64,000 nucleotides of DNA, taken from Neoechinorhynchus agilis. Taxonomy: Eukaryota > Acanthocephala. The stretch spans positions 3,038,001 through 3,102,000 of the forward strand of contig CM121341.1 in the NCBI GenBank assembly GCA_051530055.1, in the 5' to 3' direction. A program made the position numbers and the translations under genes. The notes beneath the pieces are model-generated. The model worked only from the letters and a program-made list of their open reading frames with translations. It did no database searches and was not told the DNA's origin. Positions 1 to 12,543 of this stretch are shown one piece after another. Within the stretch, counting starts at the first letter, position 1, and each line of letters begins with the position of its first letter.

Positions 1-203
1 TGTGTTTGTGCCTTTTGGGGTTGAGACCTACGGGTCTCTTGGTAGCGAGGCTCTTCAACTTCTGAAGGATCTGAAGCGACGCCTTCAGGTTACAACCCGT
101 GATACAAGGTCAATACCTGGTTCAAAATATCAGCATCGCCGTGTTGAGAGACAACACTGCAAGCATTCGAGCGACAATTGAGGACGAGGACGGCGAATAA
201 TTA
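1..203 (+). mobile_element. 3' end of an RLE-type non-LTR retrotransposon (fragment)
   Basis: The plus strand encodes the C-terminal tail typical of animal R2/NeSL-type (restriction-like endonuclease) LINE polyproteins. One frame gives FVPFGVETYGSLGSEALQLL, and a shifted frame from about position 110 gives NISIAVLRDNTASIRAT followed by a TAA at about 201. The same tail (FL.QRISIA(I/V)QRGNAA) recurs at about 2.4, 33.9 and 35.2 kb in this window, so this is one repeated family. The frame change shows the copy is dead or that one base is wrong. The rest of the element lies to the left of the window. Confidence 0.7.
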
Positions 204-627
204 TGTTTATCTACAAAACACGCCATTTTTTAGAGAAAAAAATAATGGCAAACATCAAACTACCATTCAATTCTCAAAAGAAAAACAGGATTTCCCAATC
301 ACGACGGATCCTGCTGACTTAATTTTTTCGGTACAGAAGAGATATCTTTAAAAAATACAGAATTTTTTGTCGCAGTTTCAATGTAACTGCCATTCCTTTC
401 TGGTCCACTTAAGATTCTGGGCAATGAAACTTGTTTTTATGCAAAAATGTCCTTACACCTCACTTACAACCAAAACTTGCCCAGGTGAAAAAATCAACTT
501 GTATTTTCAAACTAACCCAAGACAGTTATAAAACTTATTTTTGTTGGAGCTAGCGAAAAACGGAGTTGTGTAAGTTATAAAACAAACTTTCGACGTGAAA
601 ATAATCAAAACACAAATTTATCTCACA
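204..627. other. AT-rich 5' flank of the mucin-like gene
   Basis: No coding potential, RNA gene or clear repeat seen. It separates the LINE tail from the signal-peptide exon at 628 and presumably holds that gene's promoter. No TATA box could be assigned with confidence. Confidence 0.4.
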
Positions 628-2012
<1,385 letters not shown>

Positions 2013-2330
2013 ATAAAAACTGCATTTAACAGAATGCGACTTGCTCTTTTTAAAGAAAAACGCGGAAAACATCGCGCTAAAAAGACATTCTCGAATGATA
2101 TGATTTTTCCAAGATGAGTCTTGATAAAATATACGGTAAAAATTTGTATGCCAAATTCTTTGATTAAATGAAAAACGTGGAGATAACATTGGGAGTTATT
2201 AATAAAAATATGAAGTTTTCTGAGACTTTAATGATATAATAAAGACTTAATACAAAGGCAATAGTAAAACGTTTTTAAGAAAAACAGTTTATTTTATTAC
2301 ACTTTTTGTTACACAAAAAATAACAAAACG
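2013..2330. other. Spacer between mucin-like gene and LINE
   Basis: AT-rich. AATAAA-type strings occur at about 2012 (just after the stop codon) and 2205-2245 and could serve as poly(A) signals for the upstream gene. Nothing else recognised. Confidence 0.35.
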
Positions 2331-5140
2331 TTTAAACAATCACCACCGTCCACGAAGAAGAGGCATCGCTCTCCCCTCAGTGGTTTGGATCGCGAGACCA
2401 ATGTTTTGGCGCAGGAAGGCACCAGCTCTTGTATTTCCTGTCTTGGCCTGGAGTCTACTCGATAACTCCTTCGTAAATCTAAGTGCCGAGCTATCGAGCG
2501 CCCAAGAGTCTCCAAAGGATACAAAAACGTGAGACCTAGTTAATTCTTTATATTTCGCCACCTTTCGGTCCTCCGCGGCAGTAGCCGCTCCCCCAGGGGA
2601 CTGCACCACACGATCGCCGATGACTTACACGGCCGAAGGTAGGAGGAAACTCACTGATGAATCTCCCGCCATATTTAAAATTTCGTTTAATAACTAAAAA
2701 CCCCCATTTCTATTAATACCAATAATTCGTTCCATTTCCCGATACTGGAGAAATATCCCATTTTCCTGCAACGAAAAAAATCGGACCAACTCACTTGTCA
2801 AAGTTTCGTCATTAAGAGCGCTTTCTCGCCACGGGAATACAGTGACGCCATCCGGACGACGACCATCCAACCTGAACAGGTTGCTTGGCTCTAAAATGTT
2901 TGGGACGCTCACCGCATTCAGGGCATGCGAAATTACGTCGTTCAATTCAGCATTCCGTGAGAAACGACCCCCTGATTTGTTGCAAACAAGACCATGTCTC
3001 CTCAGTGGATCCAGGATCATTCCACACTGGCAACGATGTTCGACACAAATCCGTAGTTCTAAACTGAGGGAAACTCCGATCCGAACTGCTTCGTCTACGA
3101 AGAGTGTTCCCACGGATGCAATGGGTAGAGCTTTTAACCATGCTCCCGATTCTCTTGTAGAGATTGCCAGCAATCTAGCCCGGTCGACTTCGTCGCGAGA
3201 GCCTGAAATTAGAGAACTATGAGCTCGGGCGACTAGAGGTTTATTCCAGACAGACCGCTTTAGGCCATTCACAGGAACTTGGTTGTAACCCGTCTTCCCC
3301 ACCATTCCTGGACCTCCACTAGAAATTCGTCCGCTAAACAGAACTTGGGTCCCAATATACGTTTTACTAGATCCCGACTCCCTTCGAATGATCCTAAAAA
3401 CGCAGAAAACGACACATCCAGCGTTTTTCGAATACCCAAGCCACCGGACGATACAGGCAATGAAGCTTGTCGCCATGCCTCGTCTGATAGCTGGATATTT
3501 AAAACGTGCCCGAGACACGCCTTCACAATGTCATCGAGCTTCTTTAACCTATCGACTTGCTTGAAGAAGGAAGCCGTACGCAGTTTATAAAATAGTTTCG
3601 GGATTAAGAGGGTTTTCTTACGAAAGTTCCCGGACTCTATCGCACAGCATCGTGATGTTCATGAGTAGATGTTAGATTTAATTTTCCACATTAGAATCAA
3701 AAACGTAGCTCCCTAGAAAATTCACTTTCGAGCGTAGTGTCATCCAGGTACCAAGCGTTAAAGCTGGACTCAAGAGAGTGCTCTATTGGATTCACTGCAA
3801 GGGAGAAAGCGATTGGACCGAGATGGTCTCCCTGCTGTACTCCTCTTTCAGACCAAATGAAGTGGTCTTCGAAAAGCAAAGGAGTCGGGGTCGCGTATGC
3901 GTTGAGAAAACGAGGAAAGGCTTCTGGTACGTGACTTTGGAGTGCTTCAAACAGAGCGGTACGGTAAATGAAATTGAAGGCATTTGTAAAGTCGTACTTC
4001 AAAATCACACGCGGCATTGAACTGTTTGTGATGAAGTGGCGGAGCGCGTGGACAATGGCTTCGGACCCGCACGGTGTGCAGCATCCCAGTTGGACTGGGC
4101 AAAATTGCTGCCCTATCCCTTCTGCAATACGCTTGCAAAGGATTTTACCCGCGAGCCGACGTAGAGCAGAGCCAGCGGCGATGAGACGAATCCCACCAGT
4201 CTTTTTGTTCAAAGCGCACAAAGATGCGCAAAAAATAACTCAATTGCCCGAGGATGAAAATTTGCTTTGATGAAAAGGTCGACCAGGCGACAAAGATTGG
4301 TGGCAAACGAGTGGCCTGCATCTCCAACTGAGACCGACATCATATTCTTTAGGTGCTGAGGACGAAGCCCATCGAGGCCATGGCCAGAGCCATTGGCGAA
4401 GGAGGATATGGCCATTCTCAGTTAAACTGCCGAAGTGGAGTGTCTTTGAGGGACGGAGCGTGTAGGAATTTCTGTTTGGGTTGAAATTTGCGGCTACTTC
4501 AACTTTAGACCCTGAAGTGTGGAGGGTGAATCACTTGCAAATGTATCAGAGGAGAACAAAATACGGACAGCTCCCCGAACATCTCCATCAGCGAGTTTTG
4601 AAGATATACGCTCAGCAAGCGATCTCGTAGAAGTTCGATGGCAGTTAGTCTCATTCGCACGATGTTTGGGATCCTCCTTTGCTAAACGACGAATGCTCAA
4701 GAAACTTTCCTCGAAGGATACGAGGCCTTTTAATTGCCGCAGTGAGGGACTCCTCCGAACTGTCGCCAACGGAAAGTATAATTCTGGGGAAGGCAAAGAG
4801 CCATGTCCGAGAGGACTCTGAATTTTGTTCGACGCAATCCAGCAGAAGTATCTGTCATTGTCAACATCCGTCATCCAGTTCAACATCCGTCATCCAGACA
4901 CCTTCAGCAAAGATAGATGCTGGCAAGTGTGTGGATCGTGCTTTTCTTACATTAATAAAACGTGTTTATAAAATCCTTTAACTACTAGATATCGTGCGCC
5001 CTTTGGGATCCATTTCAGAATGTTTCTGGGAAGAACACGCACGAGATCAGCAGCGGAAGGAAGACTGTCGGCATCATCTGGAAGCGTCGACGGATTTTCT
5101 GGTGTTGCCGGTTGAAGCGATCGCGGGATTTAAAAAGATC
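2330..5140 (-). mobile_element. Decayed RLE-type non-LTR retrotransposon (RT + endonuclease)
   Basis: Read on the minus strand, the pieces follow the order of one LINE polyprotein. These are ILKWIPKGAR (about 5030), the linker with ERISSKLADGDVRGAVRILF (about 4590), RT motif GHGLDGLRPQHL (about 4370), GGIRLIAAGSALRRLAGK (about 4190), the GVQQGDHLGP block, and the YLDD catalytic box (about 3740). After RT come QASLPVSSGGLGIR (about 3460) and the RLE-type endonuclease region, with C.C...RRHGLVC, GGRFSRNAELNDVI and LDGRRPDGVTVFPW (about 3000-2830). The C-terminal tail with KYKELTRSHVFV and FLRQNIGLAIQ ends at about 2340. Several frameshifts (about 4215, 3690, 2690) and stops show it cannot be translated whole. 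It is GC-richer than its surroundings. The family is R2/NeSL-like by its endonuclease; the exact clade cannot be fixed by eye. Confidence 0.85.
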
Positions 5141-5228
5141 CCCACAACGTGATTTGACGGGCCCAGGAATGGGCAAAACCTCCAATTTCGTGATTGAAAA
5201 ATAGTCTAAACAAACGGGGGATATACCT

Positions 5229-5389
5229 TTGAAGAAGCCTGGTGTCTCGGTAGCGTTGGGCGTTTCTTTGGCCTTTTCACTTGGCTCGTTTGGGGTGGGC
5301 AAGTTTCCGTCTTCATATTGTGGTCTAGCATCCAGGTTCCGAGCGAAGCGAGGGGACGGTATCGGTGTCGTCGGTGGTGGAGGCGGCAT
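5229..5389 (-). CDS. Possible first coding exon, Pro-rich N-terminus (MPPPPPTTPIPSPRF)
   Basis: From an ATG at 5389 on the minus strand the frame reads a proline-rich, low-complexity N-terminus of 54 residues. It reaches a good donor (AAAG|GTATAT) at about 5228. The LINE begins directly downstream, so no second exon is visible. It could be a host gene interrupted by the LINE or the element's own 5' end. It is divergent with the NSUN6-like gene, whose ATG lies 157 bp away, so the two would share a promoter region. Confidence 0.3.
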
Positions 5390-5545
5390 TTTTAAGAATA
5401 ATTTTGTTTTTTAGATCGATTTCTGTGTTTTAAATTTATTGAAAATTGACAGACGTCGACTCTGTGAGATGAGTAACGCAATGTGAGCGTATCTTTTCTA
5501 TGCTGTTGCATGCCACAAAAGTAACGTCGAGATCATTGATTGAAG

Positions 5546-7954
5546 ATGGAAGAGGAATTCCCGTCCAGCGTCAATACAGAAAATGGATTAGGAGACTATT
5601 TTGATTTCTTTGTTCCTTTCGCAAACTCGCAAGCATTGAGTTATTTAAAGGAGAGCTTCAAGAAAGTATGTTTTCTTAGATTAAACTGAACGATTCAGCA
5701 GCTATTTAAAAAGTTCATGGATCGTAAATTTATCGAAGATCAATTAAAACAACTTGTGATGCCATCTCGTAAAAGTGTTGCTCACTGGGACACACGAACT
5801 TATGATGGAAAAAGATTAATCAGTATTTTAGAATGCGGATTGGACAATTCATCAAAAAGAACAAATCTTACAATAAAAACAAGCTCAGAGTTCAAAAACG
5901 CCGCTGATTTGATTTATGCGGACAGCAATACTGAACATTACGAGTTTATGGTAATGAAATGACGACTTGAATGAAATTTCTATTTTAGTTACTAAGATCA
6001 TTTCAACTTTCAAGGTTCAATATTTTGCATTTTTCTAATAAATTGTCGAAATGAAAATTTTACAATGCAGAAAAATAATTAAAAAGATGTTCATCATTTA
6101 CTTTTTTGAAGCGAATTATAATAATTGATTTATTTGATAATTTTCGGCCTTTGGGTAGACCTTCCTCAGTAAATTGCTTGTAACTTTTTAAATATGTGAG
6201 TTACAGGCAGTAGATTGAAGAATGTTTACGCCAAGGCCGAAAATTATCAAATAAATCATTATTATAATTCGCTATAAAAAAGAAATATAATTGACTAAAT
6301 CGGAATTCGGGCAAAAACCTACTAAAAACCTTCATCGAACTTAAAATGACAATTAAATTCTTGGTTTTACGAGAACGAGAAGATAATGTTATTTAGTAGA
6401 AATAAATTTAAGATTTTTGCCAAAAGTTTCTTGAATTTTTATCCAAAATCTAAGCTACTTCGCTTTGTTGTCCGAGAATTTTTTGTACCTACGAACCTGT
6501 TCGATATAATTAAAAAATTAAAGAAAAAATCGATATTTTAGCCCGATAAACATGCGTATTGCGTATTCGTGGAACCAGACTGCGCATCTTCGGTCCTCCG
6601 TGGAGCTGATATCTACGAAAAAGGGATTGAATCATTAAAAAAGTAAGATCGTTAAAATCGGTGTTCGCCATAATTTAAATACATAAAAACAGAATGAACA
6701 AAGCTTACGCGGAGCTTTGTATTTGTTGTGCGCCCAACAGATCACGAATTGCAGAAAATAAAAAATACTTTCCCATAGCAAAAGGATATTTCATCGATGA
6801 GAATCATAAACACGGTCGAATTAAAATCAATGCCAGTGTTTTTAATCGACCTGCTTTTTGCTTAAAAGGAGATAAATTACTTTTTGATACATATCCATCG
6901 ATGTTCGCAATAGAGTCGCTCGATTGCCAACCAGGAGATCGTGTTGCATTTTACGGCTTCTCTTCATGTGAGTCCATCAAATTCTAAAAAGAAACAACAA
7001 GTGGATTATTTAGCAAGGATTATTTATTGTCTTAAGAAGATGGACTTTTCGGTACGTACAATCTTATAATAAATAACTGATCCAATCAAATTCATCGATA
7101 TGCTTTAAAGTACAATTATTTTGTCCAGAAATGTAAATTAATGGACTCTGTTCATCTAATATATTTATTTTGCAATCGAGAATTTTAATATAAAAATCGA
7201 ATTACCAAATTCGTTTCCTGAATTCAAATTATAATTTACGTATAGGGTAACATTGATATATTTCATTATGGAAGGAGAAAATGGATCCAACGAATGGAGA
7301 AATTTATTTACCTATGGAATGTTCAAAGTTATGTCTCATTATTCGAAAATATTACCAGTAAATGCCACAGGATTTTGCACCGAGTTGATTTCTGAACGTT
7401 ACAGATCACGACAAGAAATACAAAAAGCTTTTTTTCGCAGCTCCAAGCACTTGTACTGGAAAACTACCGGTTATTTTTAAAAAGCTATCAATAAAACAAA
7501 TAAAGGGCATTATTAAACATCAAAAGAATATTTTTTCTCGTGTAAGAAAAAATTAAAACTTGCCAAAAACTATGATTGATGATTTTAAGTTCGTTCAACT
7601 GGCGGCAGATGATGCAGAACTCGTTTATTTCACAGAATCAATTTTAATCGAGGAAAACGAAGAACAAATCAGAAGCATATTGGAATCGCATCGAAAAATG
7701 AAGATTATTGAATTAGTATTTAAATAGCAAACATTTTTCCTGATATTTCAAAATTCACAATTTAGCCGGTAACACAAAACTGTGACAATGGATTACCTTT
7801 GTTCGACGGAAGCGAACTAACGAAACGATTCGGTCCTTTCTCAAAATCAGGAGATACCGATGGAGGTTTTGTTGCGAAATTCAGAATATCAAATGAAGAT
7901 AATAAACCTCAATTAAAATCAAAAAAACTAAAGAACGGCAATCGCAGCTGTTAA
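5546..7954 (+). CDS. NSUN6-like RNA m5C methyltransferase homologue, catalytically eroded
   Basis: NSUN6 proteins methylate cytosine-72 of certain tRNAs using a PUA domain and a Rossmann methyltransferase fold. Exon 1 starts at 5546 (MEEEFPSS) and ends at a GTATGT donor (about 5667); exon 2 begins QLFKKFMDRK. A PUA-like block reads SSVLRGADIYEKGIESL (about 6575-6640). It is followed by FNRPAFCLKGDKLLFDTYPS and LDCQPGDRV (about 6840-6945), matching the NSUN6 segment before motif I. The C-terminal part has LVYFTESILIEENEEQI (about 7620-7670) and DTDGGFVAKFRI (about 7855-7890), the usual end of the fold. The SAM-binding motif DLCAAPGGKT is not preserved: the frame reads VAFYGFSSCE and then shifts. 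The catalytic Cys of YSTCT is replaced by Glu (YFTES), and no DAPCSG is found. It retains introns, so it is not a processed copy. It is either a pseudogene or a pseudoenzyme. Confidence 0.65.
6111..6272. mobile_element. Fold-back element A (intron of NSUN6-like gene)
   Basis: Near-perfect inverted arms of about 44 bp (GCGAATTATAATAATTGATT... and its complement) flank an interior with TTGCTTGTAACTTTTTAAAT. The minus strand of the left arm contains CTGAGGA, a GGTC/GGCC hairpin, then GAAA, the core shared by this family. It has no coding capacity. Confidence 0.75.
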
Positions 7955-8310
7955 AAATAAAGAATCTCAATACGTTTTCTCCTTTTATTGAACCCTAAAC
8001 ATGGATTCTCACATTTGGATAATATGTCTAAGTCTCAAAAGTTCAAAAAGCATTAATTTTGTTAAAAATTCTCCGTTTCACGACTTCGTATCACTTGATA
8101 GCGGAGTCCAGAAAATATCAAATGAAGATAATAAACCTCAATTAAAATCAAAAACTAAAGAACGGCAATCGCAGCTGTTAAAAATAAAGAATCTCAAAAC
8201 GTTTTCTCCTTTTATTGAACCCTAAACATGGATTCTCACATTTGAATAATATGTCTAAGTCTCAAAAGTTCAAAAAGCGTTAATTTTGTTAAAAATTCTC
8301 CGTTTCACGG
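7885..8310 (+). repeat. Direct duplication of the NSUN6-like gene's 3' end (229-bp spacing)
   Basis: The block starting AATATCAAATGAAGATAATA and ending CTCCGTTTCACG occurs at 7885-8082 and again at 8114-8309 with only a few differences. The second copy repeats the last codons and 3' flank of the NSUN6-like gene, so it is a recent local duplication. Confidence 0.85.
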
Positions 8311-8759
8311 TTTAAAGATCGAATTGTCTAGTTTTTTATATGGTGGAAAATTTGAAGTAATTTTTTCTTCTTGTTCTTTAGCCTTTGTCCCGAACAATGG
8401 CGGGGTCGGCTCTTATCGATCTAACCCTCCATTTTCCTCGGTCATGTGCCATATCCGGGTGCAGGTTTGCAGCCCTGAAGTATTTATTGAATTCAATATT
8501 TCGGCATAACACACTTAGGGAAAGTCTACTTTATTCCCTTCTGATGTTTCAACCTGGCGAATGAATATGGTCTCCATTATCAAGCGATTCCTGTCCATTG
8601 AGTGGATTTGTTGTATTGAACGGTTAAGTAAGACAGAACTGACGTTAGCATCTCTCCTCAAAGACTATTTATATTCTTTCCAAATTGTTTGTTTGACCTA
8701 CATTGGATTTACTACATTCGGTGCGTTCGGACCAACAAAAAAATGAATACCTTTTGCAG

Positions 8760-9075
8760 AAAAAACAAGAAATTGTCATGCATTGTTTTAATTCGTTGAC
8801 CAAATCCATCTCGGAAGGGTGCGTCTATGAGATACCCGTAAAGACTGGCCACAAGTCTACATATTGAGCAGACTAACAATCTACTACGCAGGATTGGTGA
8901 GCATCGAAACGCTGTTGAAAAAGGAAACTGACAAAAGCTCTGCAGAGCTTAGTCACTCGAAATCGAATCATGAGATTGATGCGAAGTGAAGATCGATATG
9001 CAAGTGGGATAGTCGAAGAAATGAACATTGAATTTCGAGATCTCCCTTCGTACCTTTTAGACATAAAGAAGTCCG
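8760..9075 (+). mobile_element. Penelope-like GIY-YIG endonuclease relic
   Basis: In shifting plus-strand frames the region reads SEGCVYEIPVKTGHKS (about 8810-8855), then EQTNNLLRRIGEHRNAVEKG (about 8862-8925). This is followed by an Arg-rich tail with RLMRSEDRYASGIVEEMNIE (about 8970-9030). That is the pattern of Penelope-like element GIY-YIG domains (GCVYEIPC..C...YIGQT..L..R..EH..AV). The YIGQT stretch is broken by a frameshift and several stops are present, so it is inactive. The preceding 8380-8760 bp is probably part of the same element but was not resolved. Confidence 0.6.
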
Positions 9076-9141
9076 AAAAGACGGACGAAAAAATTAGAAT
9101 TAATAAATTTTAAAATGTTCGTGGCAAGCCACGTCTTTATG

Positions 9142-9258
9142 ATTCACAATATTTCGTCTATTTCTCGGCCTTTTGGAATGAAGCAACACCGATCCACCGA
9201 TACCGATAAGTGTGGCTTCAAGCAAAAAAAATCGAGGAAGGAACGAAATATTGTGAAT
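9142..9258. mobile_element. Small inverted-repeat element with U2-like string
   Basis: Perfect 16-bp inverted ends ATTCACAATATTTCGT (9142-9157) and ACGAAATATTGTGAAT (9243-9258). The interior begins with TTCTCGGCCTTTTGG, identical to 15 bases of the conserved 5' region of U2 snRNA. No full U2 gene follows. Confidence 0.6.
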
Positions 9259-9406
9259 TAATAAATTAATCTCTATATCACCAAACAAAATATGTATACA
9301 GGAAGATAGTTATACCGACGGATCCCCTTCTGGAACCCATTAAGTATAAAATGGCAGGAATTAAGTCGCTCCAACCAGGATTTTCTCCGGGGGGGTAATG
9401 AAATTA

Positions 9407-9585
9407 TTAATTGTTCTGGCGCAACTTTACTCTTAATCTCCCCGGCGATCTCGACCGCATGCGGTCCTCTTCAGACATCGTTTGCAAGTGTTTACGAAGT
9501 GAGATCGGTCGCATGCGATCGATAAAATTTAGAATAAATCAATTAATATCGCTGGGAGGTTAAGAAGTTGCGCCAGAACAATTAA
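9407..9585. mobile_element. MITE-like element with perfect 21-bp terminal inverted repeats
   Basis: The ends TTAATTGTTCTGGCGCAACTT (first 20 bases quoted in part) at 9407-9427 and 9565-9585 are exact reverse complements over 21 bp. The 137-bp interior has a second, weaker symmetry around two GCATGCG strings. It has no coding capacity, and a target-site duplication was not clear. Confidence 0.75.
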
Positions 9586-10329
9586 CAGAGTATTCTATGA
9601 AGGAAAAGGAGTGGCAGGAGCTGAAAAGAAGGGCAGATCAAAGACTACGGTCATCTCGAACTTCTTTAAAGTCGAAAAAGAAGAATTTAAATTTTCTTTG
9701 CATTCTATGAAAGAAAAACCGAGTGGCCTGAGCTGAGAGGAAGGCCTTCATAAGTGCCCCATTCGTCGATGATGAACTATTCACTGCGATTAACAATCTG
9801 ATAAAAAAGGAACCAAGAAAACTAAACCATTAAGATCCTTGGTGAAGAAACGATCCTTGCATCGAATGCATTAAATCCTAAACAATTTTTTGAAAGAAAA
9901 CAAAAATATGCTCTGAGGAGAGACGCCGACGCCGGTTTCGATTATTTTTCGGCAACAAGGCCACGTTTGCGCAAAGTGAATCCAAATCAGATCGCGAGCC
10001 ATAATTCGCCAGGTTGAAACAGTAGACAAAGGAGAATAAGAGGAAGTTTAAACTGAATCTCAGAATATTGTGAATTTAGCAATTTCCAAAGTGTGGATTT
10101 TAGACCTTGATGAATGCGATCAATGTTTTGCGTTCGAAATCAATCGGATTTAATAAATTTCCTTTCAATTTTTCCACCATAAACAAGTCCGTAATCATCG
10201 ATCGATCACGGTTTCGGGCTATCAACAAATCGTTTTCCTTGTATTTCCCAAACAACCGTCATCGAGCACGAAAGAGATCTTTTCTATTCCGTGAATGTTT
10301 CTTTAGTCGCCAAAACGTTCGTTTCTTAA
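9586..10329. other. Uncharacterised 5' flank of CCDC47
   Basis: It contains two related short blocks, GAGTGGCAGGAGCTGA (about 9610) and GAGTGGCCTGAGCTGA (about 9720), within stop-ridden frames. These look like relics of a duplicated coding segment. No gene could be supported. Confidence 0.3.
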
Positions 10330-12197
10330 ATGCGCCTCTTCTTTTGGTTTTTGTTTGTGGTTCCTTTACTCTCAAAATCCGCAATCAGTGACAGCGATGA
10401 AGAATTCGACGATCCGGACGACTTGTTTGACCTCGGAATTGAGAATGACTTTGATCGTGAAACGACGACCGTCCATCCGAAACAACCGGATGATGATCAA
10501 ATCCGTATTGTACCAATGCGAACGTCCTCGAGCTTTCTATTTCGGGGATATTATTGGGAAATGTTTATAATTCTCATTATGACTCTCTATATCACTTGGT
10601 ACATTCACGGACGGCAATCCGCCTTCGATACCAGCCTTTCCTGGTACATTCTTGACCGACAAAATCTGATGGATAATTTCGCTCTTATTGGAGATTCAGT
10701 GAACATATCGATTGAGAACATCGATGAGCGAGATTCACAGGCTGTTGTTAAGGAATCCGATATGTATTATCGATTATGGTGCAGTGGAAGGAGTGGCTGT
10801 GAAGGCGTTCTTGTGGAGATTTCGCTTTCACCTTGTCGATTTTGCCTTTTTCACAATGTCTTGTCCCGATTGAGACCGAAAATGGCGAAACGAAGACTTG
10901 ATGACATTCTTAGCTTCAGTGTCGATTTAGGAGTTATCGGAAATGTACCATTATCGTCTCAGCAGCAATATGAATCTTCATTTATATTCTGCGCTGTTCA
11001 AAAAAGATTGGCGGCTTGGCATTATAAAAAATGCGGTGACCTACAGGCATTCTGCTCGTCTACTTGATCGAAGCTTTTTAAAACGGTGATTTTTGTTAGT
11101 CTGTAGATTATTTTGCACACTAATCGAATTGGTAATTCTCGTTCTTAATAAATTTGAGACCGCATTTCTCCAAAAAAATATGTTTTTGATATTCACTAAA
11201 TTGTCCTTTAGAAGCACGATTTTTATTACTCAAAAATCGAATAGGAAACTAGAAATTAAAAAGAACAAAGCTTTTATTTTGCTATAAATATGAGTTACAA
11301 ATGTGACACGTTTAAATCTTTCTCCAAAAGTAGCTTAGATTTCCTCTAAGCAAAATTTAGTCAGAAGTTAAAATATTCAACAAGGCAAAAACCATATTTT
11401 AATGTAATTACCAGCAAAAAAAGTTAATTTTTTTAATAATTCTCATGTAATATTTAAAAAAATTTAATTTTTTCTGTAAAAATGGGATTGATTTTTGAAA
11501 GCTTCGACGCGTACACCACAGCCATTGAACTCAGTTTCAGCGTTTTCTTCTCTAAAATCGGATTTAGTGATATTTTCTGAAGTTCCTGATTTAACTTCAA
11601 TTTTATCTTCTCGTTCGTTCTTAATACCTTACTTAACCTCGGGATGCATTCGCTACGTTCACATAAAAAGTCGGTTTTTGTGTGTGTGTTTACTACTGGA
11701 CGAAATCCGGCTTTATAACCGATCAACTTGAGATGAACATCAAACGCACAGGCACATCGAAATCCTCATCATTTCTATCTGATCAATCGCCGGTTTATGG
11801 TTCCGTTAATTCAGACTTAAGCCGCCATCGCGTAATGGTAATAGAATTCTCTTTAAAGAATCTCGAACTTCATCCATCCAAAGATCTGTCTCCTGCTTTG
11901 TTTGTCACTCATTTAATTGATCGATTGTCTAATTTCCGAGTGACGAACAAGCAAACAAGCAATCAATTGGAGAAGAATAGAGTTCGGGCAGTTGAAGCTC
12001 GTCTTAAACAAGAACATCAACGACGACAAGAAGAAGCTCAGACAAGGCGCGAGGAAAAAAGAAGAGCAGAGAAAGATAGATTAATGAATGAAAGTGATCC
12101 GGAGAAACAAAGAAAATTAATGGAACGACTTCATAAGCACGAAGTTAAGAAAAAACAACAAAAGGTTAGAGGTAAACAAGTCATAGCTCGAATGTAA
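10330..12197 (+). CDS. CCDC47: CCDC47 (calumin / PAT-complex subunit) homologue
   Basis: CCDC47 is an ER membrane protein of the PAT chaperone complex, which helps insert multipass membrane proteins. The start at 10330 gives a signal peptide (MRLFFWFLFVVPLLS), then an acidic luminal stretch rich in D/E and a membrane helix around residues 78-92. The family block with NFALIGD and YRLWCSGRSGCEGVLVEI follows. Exon 1 runs to about 11055 (LQAFCSS). After an intron of about 450 bp, an exon from about 11530 reads LVIFSEVPDLTSIL, matching the LAILSE..EVTDGM segment. The end is the conserved charged tail (QEEAQTRREEKRRAEKDRLM) with a basic C-terminus, stopping at 12197. At a TGTGTGTG run near 11682 the frame changes without room for an intron. 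This is either a sequencing indel or a lesion. The gene is convergent with STAG. Confidence 0.8.
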
Positions 12198-12543
12198 ACA
12201 TTGACGTGCAAATACACTGTACATACTCTTTTTTTGCAGTTGCTGTCAAATTTTTTCATAAAAATACATTTCTAGTGTGGATTTTCCTTGAAAGTTAAGC
12301 TGGGTAAAAGGTTTCCGTCTGAAAGCGAGTGTATTTTTTCTGTAGTCAAATCAATCTTATAAGAAAGCGTTTGATTTTATCGCTCTTAGGCTCAAAAATA
12401 AAGTTTATAGTTCTAATAAAATAACTTCTAAATTTGCGCAGTTTTTTAGAAACTACGCCGTCTTTTAAAAAAAGACAAAAAACGCGATATTAACGAAATG
12501 CAATGTGATAATTTTCGTCAAAGAATATTTCACAATCACCAGA
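12198..12543. other. Convergent 3' flanks of CCDC47 and STAG-like gene
   Basis: AT-rich, 346 bp between two stop codons on opposite strands. An AATAAA string at about 12399 on the plus strand could serve CCDC47. No other feature seen. Confidence 0.4.

Noticed and set aside
10107..10391. Alternative upstream start overlapping CCDC47
   Set aside because: It is in a different frame from the CCDC47 signal peptide and has no family resemblance.
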